From positions 186,001 to 250,000 of the forward strand of contig JBLWGC010000033.1 in the NCBI GenBank assembly GCA_048772705.1: a DNA stretch of 64,000 nt, given 5' to 3'. Below are positions 40,590-49,888 of the stretch, in pieces (the first letter of the stretch is position 1; each line of letters starts with the position of its first letter). The position numbers and the translations under genes were made by a program. The notes beneath the pieces were generated by a model. That model was not told the origin of the DNA. It made no database searches and was given only the letters and a program-made list of their open reading frames with translations. Source of the DNA: Leidyana gryllorum EB-2025a (Eukaryota; Apicomplexa).

Positions 40590-42124
40590 ATGTTGAGGGC
40601 TCCAACGGACGCTGCCTTGATGGTTCTGAAGCCAGACGACAATTTTACGCCGTTTGAGTATTCAGCCGAGGCGTTTGCACCTTCGGATTACCGAACATCT
40701 GCCACTCCGGCATCTTTGTCGAGTTATGGTTCGGATTTCGGTTCCCAAGGTTCATTCCCCGCCGCTGCGTCGCAACCGTTCTCACAGTGCGCGACGTCAG
40801 AAGGCGACTCGGTGTCCTCGTCCCCGTCTTCGTACTCATCTGCTCCAAGTTTCATGCGGGCCGAGAGCCTCTTAAAAAACGAGCAAGTGTGGAAGACTGG
40901 AAGTGTGTATGGAGTAGGCGGAGGAGGTTTTCAGGGGAGCGGCGACAGCACAACTCGGATTTTGAGTCGTAATGCTGCTGCTGCGTTGAGGGGTGGAGGG
41001 AATAGCATTTCAGCGCTCCAAATGTATTGGGAGCATGAGCAAATTGCCGTGAGACATGCTACAGCCATCATCAACGCGAGCGCGGGGGGGAAGGCAAGCG
41101 ATGTATCACTACCGCCGGGTTACACCGAGAAGTTGGAATACGCCCGGAGAGTGCTGTCGAGTACCAATGAGCCTTTCACCTTTAAGAGTAACATATACCA
41201 GACACGCTTAAAGCAATTATTGCCATTGCCGTCTAACAATCGGCGAATGGCGATAGAGAGAATCTCACGTATGCCTGATATCCCGCTCAATCAAAGAGAG
41301 ATTGGATTGGTGAGATCCATTCGGAATTACACAATGGCCGCTGGAAATCACCATATGACACCGTCCGGAAGTGCAAAGGTGAAGGAGTGGCTGACTCAAC
41401 TCCTCGTGTCGTTGGTGAATAAGGTGAGCCCTTCGAGTTGCCTCAGCGGCCGCGGCCCTCCCAAATCTTTCTCTCTTTCCCCTGTCCGCAGATCCTTTTT
41501 CTTCTTCTGATACAGTACGAGAGTTGGTGCGTTCGGGCCCCAGCTCGTGAGCAAATTCGAGACTTCCTGATGTTGTATATTTGGCGAGAGCATGCCGATC
41601 TCCAAGAGAGGTACCGCACATTCATCGGAGAGATGATTGAGCCACGGATTCGTCATTTCCGCGATTCCATCGCTCGATACTTCCGAGTTCAAAGTGGGCC
41701 CGCCAAACCCCGGACGCCCAAAATGAGCAGCGGCGAGGAAAGGAGCATTGGCGGCACCAAACCCCGCACCCCCAAAGCCACCAAAGCTGAAGAAGGCCGA
41801 ACGTCCCCCACAAAGCCCCGCAGCACCACAGCAAACAGCGGTGACGAAGGCAATGTTGTTCCCAGGGCCCAGAAGGGCGACGACGATCATCACAACATGA
41901 GCAACAATATGAGCACCAACGAGAATACCCACACCAACAACAACAACAACTTGAATACCATTCAGACGACACAAGAGCGAGCGAATCCCATCAGGGTAGT
42001 GGATGTGGATGCCCGAGCTGCTTGTGAAACGTTATCATATCCTACTTCTCAAGAGTGGAGTCGAGATCCACTGCAAGCTGAAGATTTATTCGCTGGTCAG
42101 GACCACCAACACCTTTTCTTCTGA
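40590..42124 (+). CDS. Unrecognised 488-aa protein
   Basis: Exons 40590-41423 and 41492-42124 with a 68-nt intron; 488 aa. Ser/Gly/Ala-rich N-terminal ~130 residues, then a helical, probably folded centre (MYWEHEQIAVRHATAI, LEYARRVLSS, RLKQLLPLPSNNRRMAIERI, VKEWLTQLLVSLVNKILFLL) crossing the intron, and a second helical block (REQIRDFLMLYIWREHADLQ, ERYRTFIGEMIEPRIRHFRD). The C-terminal ~130 residues are charged, with KPRTPK repeats and Asn-rich stretches. The hydrophobic run at the junction (LLVSLVNKILFLLLIQ) could be amphipathic or membrane-associated. No known domain recognised. First of three tightly spaced plus-strand genes. Confidence 0.72.
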
Positions 42125-42136
42125 GAGTGCACCCCC

Positions 42137-42748
42137 ATGCAGTATAAGGACGCCAAGCTTTGGTTTGCTATTTCCCTCACCGTTCAGCTTGGGCTGACTC
42201 TGGCGCGCTCTCTGTGGCGGTTTGACGCCGTCCATGTGGTCTCTTACATCCCATGTGCGATTGGATTCTACGCAGTTAGAGGCAGAAATCCATTTCGAAT
42301 GATTCTTTACCTCTGTGTTAGCTGCATTCACCTCGCAGAATTAGGGAGAGCAATATTAGAGTGTGAAACCAACGCCAAGAAACTCGCAAACACACTCTCC
42401 GCCGCAGAAGCCATCGCCCGCGGACACTCGCCGTTGGCCCTGGCTGGAGCTGAACCACTCCCCGCCAGCACAGCGTCCGTTACTGTTCGCGACATTCGCA
42501 TCGATGCCCTCCTCGCTTGCCTTACTCTGTTCCTCGGAGTCATTCCGAGCATTCTGACCGGAATCGAGCTGCAAGCGCAGTACTTTGAAATCTTCGAAAA
42601 CGATCTCGCTTGCGCGACCAATCCACCGGAAGCCGAGATTGTTCCCGATCACGAGAACGTTGCAGTCACTGCTGATGCCTTCCCTCTCTACTCAGGGGCC
42701 GCTACCATGACTGTGCATGTCGATCCCAACACAACCACCAGAAATTGA
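42137..42748 (+). CDS. Multi-pass membrane protein, 203 aa
   Basis: Single exon. Three to four hydrophobic segments: LWFAISLTVQLGLTLA (residues ~8-23), VVSYIPCAIGFYAV (~34-47), MILYLCVSCIHLA (~55-67) and ALLACLTLFLGVIPSILTGI (~124-143). A hydrophilic loop with Ala/Glu-rich character lies between the third and fourth, and the C-terminal tail is acidic. No signal for the family. Its ATG is 12 nt after the stop of the previous gene, and its stop 40 nt before the next ATG. Transporter, tether or organelle protein all remain open. Confidence 0.72.
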   Translation: MQYKDAKLWFAISLTVQLGLTLARSLWRFDAVHVVSYIPCAIGFYAVRGRNPFRMILYLCVSCIHLAELGRAILECETNAKKLANTLSAAEAIARGHSPLALAGAEPLPASTASVTVRDIRIDALLACLTLFLGVIPSILTGIELQAQYFEIFENDLACATNPPEAEIVPDHENVAVTADAFPLYSGAATMTVHVDPNTTTRN

Positions 42749-42788
42749 GTCAGAAGTGTATTACATAGTTTACGTGCAGTTCTATATC

Positions 42789-43520
42789 ATGTCAAGTCAA
42801 GTTCAGATGAGAGGCTCCCCTCGCAACTATACCCCCGTTGCAATTCAACCCAAGGGACTCACAATCGATAATGAAGGCGGCCGCAAGACGCGAGCCACTT
42901 ACAACATGGCCACAGGCTCTGCTTATAACAGCTACTATAACAGGCTCCGAGCTCAAGGAGGATGGTTCGGCGGCTCCAAAAGCGAGGACCAATTCAACCC
43001 AACTGTCGTTCAGACAGTAGAGGAGTTCGACGATATGTTGCGAGATATCGCAACCCGTTGCCCCATCACTCTCCGCACTGTCCACCTCCCGGAGGGAGTC
43101 ACCATGAACGACCCTCGGCTCCGAGGCAAACCGTTCCCCGTCAAGAGCGTCAAGACCGAGGTGCTTCCCATCGGACAGATGCCCGAGTACCCTATCGCTC
43201 CTTTCATTTCAGACATACCCGCCGAGCTCATCAGTCCTGACTGGGCTCCTAAGCACTCCCACAACGAAACTCGCTTCCAAGTTATCCCGGAAGGTCTTCT
43301 CGGCAACGCTGTGGCCAACGGAGAAGCAGCTCTCAAGCGTGGCAAGAAGGACGCCCTCCCCGAACCGCTTTCCGAGAAGATCCTCTCCCCACGCGAGATC
43401 CCCGGACACGCTAAGCCCCATCGGAGAATATCCGACGCGGTCGAGTCCGAGGAGAAGGCTCTCGCGCGCCGTCACGCTATTCAGGTGACCAACAAGAGCC
43501 GTCTCGCTCCTCCTCCTTGA
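42789..43520 (+). CDS. Unrecognised 243-aa protein
   Basis: Single exon from MSSQVQMRGSPRNYTP; an upstream in-frame Met at 42717 lies inside the preceding gene and is less likely. Charged and Pro-rich, with a Tyr-rich patch (SAYNSYYNRLRAQGGWFGG) near residue 45, a valine/proline middle (EVLPIGQMPEYPIAPFISDI) and a basic Pro-rich end (NKSRLAPPP). No transmembrane segment or signal peptide. The pattern, with many Pro and regular short hydrophobic strands, would fit a structural cytoskeletal protein, but this is only an impression. Convergent with the minus gene ending at 43690. Confidence 0.7.
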   Translation: MSSQVQMRGSPRNYTPVAIQPKGLTIDNEGGRKTRATYNMATGSAYNSYYNRLRAQGGWFGGSKSEDQFNPTVVQTVEEFDDMLRDIATRCPITLRTVHLPEGVTMNDPRLRGKPFPVKSVKTEVLPIGQMPEYPIAPFISDIPAELISPDWAPKHSHNETRFQVIPEGLLGNAVANGEAALKRGKKDALPEPLSEKILSPREIPGHAKPHRRISDAVESEEKALARRHAIQVTNKSRLAPPP

Positions 43521-43689
43521 GAATCTCAGGAGATTCCAAACTTGCATTGCTTGGCAAAATGGCCACTCTGAACCATTAATTATCACAATATAAATGTATT
43601 CAACACCCTCTCACCTGCTGGCAAATGTAACAAACCTTCTCCTCACTACCAACGTAATCTTCGCAGCAACTCGCCGTGATGTCATTATC

Positions 43690-44560
43690 TCACCTGCGCG
43701 TTTGCGACGTCGTAGCAATGGACTTATGGTACCGAGTACTCCGCTGCAGCCGATACCTCTCAAAAGCCTGATCCTGCAGCACCAACAACAAAGTAACCCC
43801 ACCCACACTACCCCCAGCGACTCACGTCATTATTCGTTCCTGCCGGCAGGAAACCCATATTCTGTAACATGCAACTCGTTGGTCGCGCCCCCAAACCCAG
43901 AAACTGGTTAGCATTGCTGTTACCACCCATCCTGAGACGTAGCAATAGATTCAGTCATTTTCTCGCAATATGCGACGTGCGCCTCGACTTACGACGGAGG
44001 GGGTGATCGAGATCGCAATGGGGCCTGCACTGGCGGCTCATCCAAGACGCTCGCTGGACCATCAGCCTCTTCCATGTCCGAACAGTCAGAGTCCCAAGCG
44101 TTGGACACGGTCGTCTGTCGTCTCCTTTTGTTACTGCTGCACAATACGCTTCGCAGCCAAGTCGACACACAATCTGCGCTCACCCCATAGTCACCGCGGG
44201 TGCCACCATCAACTCTGATTGCTCCTCGTTTTCCAGACATTCTTTCAACTTCTCCAGCACCCCCAACATGTCCATCACACGATTCTCCATCTGCGGCCGG
44301 TGCCTCAACGGCAGGGGGAGGGTCGCCGGGACATCGTTCGCTTCCAACTGGACATACGGCATCACGGAACCGCCCCGCGGAGAGTCGCTCTCCTGGGCGG
44401 TTATTTTTAACTCTCGGCGCTTTTGCCCCAACAACGTCGCTACGTAACCAGCAGGCAACGCGTCATAGTCAGTGCCTACGTGAGCAGCCACGTCGTAACC
44501 CCCATTCCCTGGACGTTTGCCGAAAAGCGAGCAGTCTTCCTCGATATTCCCATATTGCAT
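43690..44560 (-). CDS. Unrecognised acidic protein, 235 aa
   Basis: Four exons: 44560-44184, 44133-43993, 43931-43826, 43773-43690; introns 50, 61 and 52 nt, all GT-AG. Segments: MQYGNIEEDCSLFGKRPGNG, YDALPAGYVATLLGQKRREL, the helix MENRVMDMLGVLEKLKECLE, the acidic SDCSDMEEADGP after a basic NKRRRQ, an RSRSPPPS stretch, and a C-terminal QAFERYRLQRSTRYHKS. The last stop overlaps a good donor (CAG GTGAGA), so another 3' exon is possible. A plus-strand open frame at 43594-44190 covers the same DNA but makes poorer protein sense. The RS and acidic patches suggest a nuclear, perhaps RNA-processing, protein. It starts 18 nt after the stop of the PAN-like gene on the same strand. Confidence 0.65.
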
Positions 44561-44578
44561 GATCAAAAAAAGCCATCA

Positions 44579-45786
44579 TTACAGTTCAACTTTGACACCT
44601 GCCACGAAGCCCGGCTGGGGCACCACACCAAAAGCACCACTTTCACATGTCCACCCATATGGGCCTTCATCTGTCTCTGGAGAGAGCGCCACTGTGACAA
44701 ACAATTATCCTTTTCCATTCACACCTCGTATCTACTCACGCGGAGCGAAAGTGAAAGCGTGACACTTCGATTCGTCAGAACACAATTGTATGACTTCGGG
44801 CCACGTCACGCCCAGATAACGATGCTGAGATTGCGAATCCGCACAAACGAGCATATGGTTGGGGAGCACTGCAAATCCTGGCACCCTCACTGCTTGTTCG
44901 GAAGATAGTGAGAATGTGGTCAAATGGTCACTCACGAGCCGCTGGGGGTACTGAGACAACGGTGGATTCTTCCGGGATCATATCCCACCATTCAAAGTCG
45001 TTGCATCTTAGTGTCAATTCTCCTTGCTGAATCTGGTGAAGGCCTGGTGCCGTATCATTCACCATTTGCTGACAGATCCTCGTTGCCCCTAATTTCATCG
45101 GATTAATGGTCTCGGAATGTATCGTCGGTGCGCTACTCACCGTCAATCCGAAGATGCTCGTCCAAAGTTGTATCCCGATATTGTTTGGTGACGCGGTCAT
45201 ATATGGGCATCGAATACCGCCCTTCATTCACGTCCCGACAGTTAACCCCAAGCGCTAACTGCGGGAGAATATCGCTGAAGCCACATCGCCTTGCACTCAC
45301 AGCACACTTCTTGACTAAGTTCGGTATAGTACACGATTGGCGCTCGAGGCACACACGAGATGCTAGATTCAAATCTCTCGAACAATCCTTCTGCAACTTG
45401 AGGTCGTCCAACGTTACACTCCAAATCTATCAGATGGACATCTTGCACGGGAACCGCACCCGGTCATACCTCTTTACTCGTGTCCGCACACCGCCATGTA
45501 ACCTCCCCACTCTTGGGGTCTATCTCCGGTAGCACACGGCCTACGCTGGTGCCTCCAGCGCCTGAGCCACTGCTCCATCCAACACCACCAGTGTCATACT
45601 GTGCAGCAGAGTCACACCCGAAGATGGTTCAACTCACAAAATCACTATAGTCATCTGTCCGTCTGAAGTGACGTCTGACTGCTTGCATACATGTCAAATC
45701 ACTCACAGGAAGCCATACTGGACGTCCGGTTCCGGAACCACCGCCAGACAACTGCAGAGTACGGAGGTCCAGGCTCGTCCTATCAT
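44579..45786 (-). CDS. Cys-rich PAN/apple-like protein
   Basis: Seven exons: 45786-45707, 45662-45638 (25-nt micro-exon), 45598-45470, 45426-45141, 45088-44936, 44889-44740, 44691-44579; 311 aa, frame closed. The N-terminus MIGRAWTSVLCSCLAVV is a weak signal peptide. There are about 15 Cys. Segment VCADSQSQHRYLGVTWPEVI followed by QLCSDESKCHAFTFAP has the Cys spacing of PAN/apple modules (W-x-C-x-C-x-AFTF). Earlier parts (DCSRDLNLASRVCLERQSC and KKCAVSARRCGF) form another Cys-rich unit. PAN domains are common in apicomplexan adhesins, so an extracellular binding role is likely. Divergent from the small secreted protein by 35 bp. Confidence 0.78.
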
Positions 45787-45800
45787 TCTACGACGCTTCG

Positions 45801-45810
45801 CACACGTGTG
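45801..45810. promoter_or_regulatory. CACACGTGTG palindrome in a 35-bp divergent promoter
   Basis: Exact palindrome, 14 nt from the PAN-like gene ATG (minus) and 11 nt from the secreted protein ATG (plus). The whole divergent spacer is 45787-45821. Confidence 0.55.
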
Positions 45811-45821
45811 CGGTCCCTATT

Positions 45822-46160
45822 ATGCGGTTGACCTCTATTCTGCTAATTGCCCAAGGCGTCCTTCTGGTTCACGGACAATTCGGTTTACGGCGACATGCAC
45901 AAGGCTACGATGGGTACACCCCAAGTTTGATGAAATTGGCCGAAGGTATGCTCAAAGATTATATCAAGGCCGCCCAATCACCAACTACAACGACCACTGT
46001 GAGTTCGAAGATCATAATGACTGGTGGAAGTTTCTTATCATCAAGACCTGGCGACGGTGGACTCGTGAGTGGTCAAGCGCAGACCGAGTCCAATCAAGAT
46101 GGTTGGTCGATCAGTGGATGGTTTGCTCGAGCCAAGAAGTTTGTGTTGAGCTTTGTGTAG
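45822..46160 (+). CDS. Small secreted protein, 112 aa
   Basis: Single exon. Signal peptide MRLTSILLIAQGVLLVHG with cleavage expected before QFGLRR. The mature part is short, with a Tyr/Lys segment (YDGYTPSLMKLAEGMLKDYI), a Thr run (SPTTTTTV), a Ser/Gly-rich middle and an amphipathic end GWFARAKKFVLSFV. No Cys in the mature chain and no known domain. It shares a 35-bp divergent promoter, and probably the CACACGTGTG element, with a PAN-like secreted gene, suggesting co-expression. Confidence 0.72.
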   Translation: MRLTSILLIAQGVLLVHGQFGLRRHAQGYDGYTPSLMKLAEGMLKDYIKAAQSPTTTTTVSSKIIMTGGSFLSSRPGDGGLVSGQAQTESNQDGWSISGWFARAKKFVLSFV

Positions 46161-46262
46161 CGTTGACGCCGGCTGCCAGGCCGCATCCATGTTTGTATCT
46201 TGAGGTGTTTGTTTCTTGCAGTAGGAAACCATTGTACTCAATAGTTTGGTCTGTTGTATCGC

Positions 46263-48794
46263 ATGAGGCAAGTACCTTCCCTGTCCTTGGCGAGCAATGT
46301 TCGGAGGGTGGTGGTCCCAACGGAGTCCGCGAAAAGGCGGGCAGAGGGGGTGAAAGGACCTCAGGCGGATGAAAAGGTTGTGGTAGAGTTGAGTGACGGT
46401 GGGAGGAACGGCCACGTGCCACCTCGACTCCCAGCAAGTGAAGTTGAGTTCCAAGGTGTGCCGCTGCGTTTGCGAGTTCTTGGCCGTCTTGCTGATGACA
46501 TCCCGCGTCCGAACGGCGAGGGTACACCAGCGGAGGAGGCTGAAGCGAAGCAACGAGGCGAAGAGTTCTGTACCGTGGAAGATGAGCCTGCGGTGCAGGC
46601 GCGTCAGCACGTGGACGGTCCGAGCGTAGCTCGAGTGAACACCTTTTGCAGCCGGTCGCGGGGTATAGTTCATCGTCAGGTGGCACCTAGCAACATTCCA
46701 CGACCTAACCCTCCGCAAGCACCGCAAGTTGGCAATGTTCTACCAGTGCGAACGACTAGTGTGGCTCATCCAGCGGGTGGTGATGCGGGTGCGGCGAAGC
46801 ACAACTTTACTTTCGTGGGTCGTGCACCGAAGGCCGCATCGCAGGGGAGAGGAAGATCGCGACCTCCTGCGGTCCCTATGCCCCCGACGTTGGGCGGGCG
46901 AGGTCGAGGCGCGGCTAACTGCCATCCCCCGATCCGATTGGGCCAAGCAATGCAAGCTGTCATTCCGGCAGAGGTGGTGGTCGAGAGAATGCAGGTTCAG
47001 GCGATAGCCGCAGTGGTAGCGCAAGGTGAGGAGGAGGCTCGGAGTGGGGAGGATGGTAGTGATGTGGTGCCGGTGAAGTCTTACCAGCGCGGTTATTCAC
47101 CGCCTGAGATCTACCAGGGTGCTCCGATGAACGATGGGGAAGACATGGCGGAAGAAGTGGACGAGTCCAAGACATCGGATCCGAAGCCTCGTATGACGTT
47201 GGGAATGTCGAGCAAACATTTGTGGTCAACAGAGGTGTTAGCGCGTATGAGCAAATACGACAGCACTGTGGATGATATGCGTTATGCGGCTTTCAAGATG
47301 TACAACAGACTTCCGAAAAGTCCGAATGGTTTGCCGGTATTGGGTCGACTTCGTCGGCGGCTACTGCGGCTGGCGGGTCATGCGACTTTGGGTCACGCCC
47401 GAGGGCGGCACGAGGTGGTGTTCCAGACGGTGTATCTGTTTGATCTGGTGATCGCTCGATTCAACGCGTGGATCGATGACGAGTTGTACGGAAGAACGAG
47501 CCGGAATGACGCTACGACTACCACTGCAGTGACATCGTCTTACGAGAGTGAGGGTGAAGTTCCGACACAGTCGGCGCGCAGGATGGCCAAACAAGTCAAT
47601 TTCAAGAGGTTCATTCGAGAGGTATCGGGTCCGAATCCGTGTTGCGAGAAGATCACAGCGCATACCATTGGCGGTCCTGCGGATTCCATTGGGTTTTCAT
47701 CGTGTTATGGTCCCATCAATCGAATGGTCTCGAAGATTCGCGTGCCGACTGAGTGCAACGAAGAAGCCTGGATGGCTCAGTATGCGGATTCGATCTCCAA
47801 AGAAGATCTGCGGACTGTAGTTACCACCTGCATGATATTGGCGTCCAAGTGGAACAACTCCCGATTCCTGTCTCCAGCATTGGTACGTTACTTTCCTCGA
47901 ACGGTCTCTTCACATTGATGTTTCCCTTTGTGTGTTCAGCTCTGCAGCGCTCCGGTTGGTCGCGTGCCGCTTGCCTCTGTGCTTCAGATGGAGATTGCGA
48001 TACTGAATGTGTTTGACTTTAACATCCCTTTTGCCACCTCAGTTCTCAACTTTGTACACCTAAACTATGGGTTTACCGAGGATTGTCTTACACCGCTCAC
48101 CGAAGATCTCCCACACAATAGTCCCGACTACTGCTGCTTGAGTGCTCGAATGTTGGCTCTGCATACCACAATGCTTCTTCTGGACATTGCAATCACCGAT
48201 TACCGCTCTCTTCAGTACCCCAATCGTCTCCTCGGGTTAAGTGCGATGATTATTGCCGAGTATTTGGTCAACGAAGTGTCGGTGAATCGAGTGCCGTTGA
48301 CGGGGCTCCTGAAAGTCGAGAAGGACTGGGCCATGACGGTGGGCACTTGTATTGCCTTCTTGCAGGAAGTGGCCGAGTTTGACATGAGGGGTGCAGTGAT
48401 GGCTCTGCCGCGGCTTCGCACTATGGGGCGGTGGACATCGCTCGCTGAACCTCCGAACGTGTTTGGGGTGCCGATCAACATAAAGCCGTCGCTGGTTTCC
48501 AGCCTGAACTCGAGCAATTGTGATTGCGATGGGAAGACAAAGACAGAGAGCATTGCTCTGGCGTATCTGAAAGGATCGTTTGGCAGTGCCTTTGACCTTC
48601 TCGTGGCGGCCACACTCGAGGAGGGCCATAAGCAGCCCCACCGGCCGGGAGCCCTCGCGAATCCCAATCTGACCCCCTCCGGGTTGGTCCACGCGAAAGT
48701 CGCTTGGGAGCGTCTGAAAAGATTCGAGGGGATCTCCGATATTCGGAATCTCGCACCTGTCTGCGCAGAACAACTCATAGAGTCGAGCACTTGA
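46263..48794 (+). CDS. Cyclin-domain protein with long N-terminal extension
   Basis: Exons 46263-47882 and 47940-48794 (57-nt intron); 824 aa. The first ~330 residues are charged and low complexity, including a GRGRSRPP stretch. A cyclin box follows at about 495-600: RTVVTTCMILASKWNNSRFL at its core, then across the intron VPLASVLQMEIAILNVFDFN, equivalent to the L-E-x-E-I-LxxLDF helix of cyclins. A second helical repeat follows (SARMLALHTTMLLLDIAI, LLGLSAMIIAEYLV). It presumably binds and activates a CDK. The subclass (mitotic or transcriptional) is not clear. Start MRQVPSLS at 46263. Confidence 0.82.
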
Positions 48795-49326
48795 GAAAGG
48801 GGGGTCACTCCGGGTCCCTCTTCTTCTTCACCCTCATCTGATCTTCATCCATCGTCAGCCACGCACCTTCAACCCCGCCCGGGTGGATTACTTTTTTATT
48901 ACTGATAAGCCGTCGTCGTCCTCCTCCTCTCCCTCCTCCGCCTGTGTTGACCAATAAGTGGTCCGGGAGAATGATTATCAGGGGAAGAGTGAGTGTGTGA
49001 TCGATCATTTAGTGCGCGGTTTTTGGCTGGCGGGTCATTTTCTTCTTCTTCTTGCCCTCTCCCCCCTTCCGGTCAACCTATATTTTATATGTGTTGTCGC
49101 TTAGTGAAAGTTTGAGATAGTTACACGTTTGCAAAGTGTTGTGTATCTATTGCTGCAGACGCGTTTCGCCATTCTGCGGCTGGATTGTTGAGTGAGTGCG
49201 ATGAATGAATCACAATCGAAACACCTTATACGCGATCACAGACTGGCACAAGGGTAAACTTCGTTAGGGGTAAGTCTCTCATCACTTTGTCTTCGTTCCA
49301 ATTTGTGTGAGCACGTAAAGGTAGGC
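48795..49326. other. Intergenic region
   Basis: 530 bp between convergent genes. No gene seen. Contains CT-rich stretches and a T6 run at about 48891-48896. Confidence 0.5.
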
Positions 49327-49803
49327 TCAGAAGAAGGAGTCATAAGCGGTGCGTCTTCTGCTGGCGCGCACACGATGCATGAAGGAGACGATAGAGGGGT
49401 ATGCTCTTTCGGCATCGTAAGGGGGCTGTTGTTTGCTGTCAAGAAGGTCGTCGCGGTGACCGATAATTGGTGGCAGATAAAAGGTGGTGCCATTGACAGT
49501 TACTGTACGCGCTTGATCACTGCAGCAGTTAGGATAATTTGGGCAGCGGCCAAAGGTCCGCAGTAAGTCAGCGCGCTGAGAGGTCTTGGGGGGATTCCGC
49601 ACACCTCGAACGTAGTAAAAGGCGAGACAGTCGCAGACTTGAGTAGGGCTGCTGGTCTGGTGGAACGCCTTACTCGGTGGTGGCGGTGATGCCGGATCCT
49701 CTACCGCTGTGGAGGCTGTACTGCGATCGTCAGCTTGTTGGCACTTTGCAGGCCTCCCTTTGAGAGGGAGGGAGCTTTCGTCCTCAAGCTTAAATTGCAA
49801 CAT
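49327..49803 (-). CDS. Unrecognised Cys-containing protein, 158 aa
   Basis: Single exon from MLQFKLEDESSLPLKGRPAK at 49803; a longer frame from upstream would overlap the divergent gene start. A Ser/Thr/Pro-rich N-terminal third, then a Cys-containing part: VCDCLAFYYVRGVRNPPKTS, GRCPNYPNCCSD, then TVTVNGTTFYLPPIIGHRDD. The C-terminus is basic (HRVRASRRRTAYDSFF). The Cys pattern (CxC...C-x5-CC) may bind zinc or form disulphides. No family recognised. It starts 85 bp from the divergent 1000-aa coiled-coil gene. Confidence 0.55.
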   Translation of the reverse strand: MLQFKLEDESSLPLKGRPAKCQQADDRSTASTAVEDPASPPPPSKAFHQTSSPTQVCDCLAFYYVRGVRNPPKTSQRADLLRTFGRCPNYPNCCSDQARTVTVNGTTFYLPPIIGHRDDLLDSKQQPPYDAERAYPSIVSFMHRVRASRRRTAYDSFF

Positions 49804-49888
49804 CTTCGTTGCGCGCGAGAAAGAAAGGAATTCCCAACAACCATCAGCGTTTTCCCGGCAAGCGCCGCCCCTGCATGCACGCGAAAGC

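Noticed and set aside
43594-44190. Plus-strand two-exon gene
   Set aside because: Its DNA is covered by a four-exon minus-strand gene with better protein sense. Kept only as a finding.
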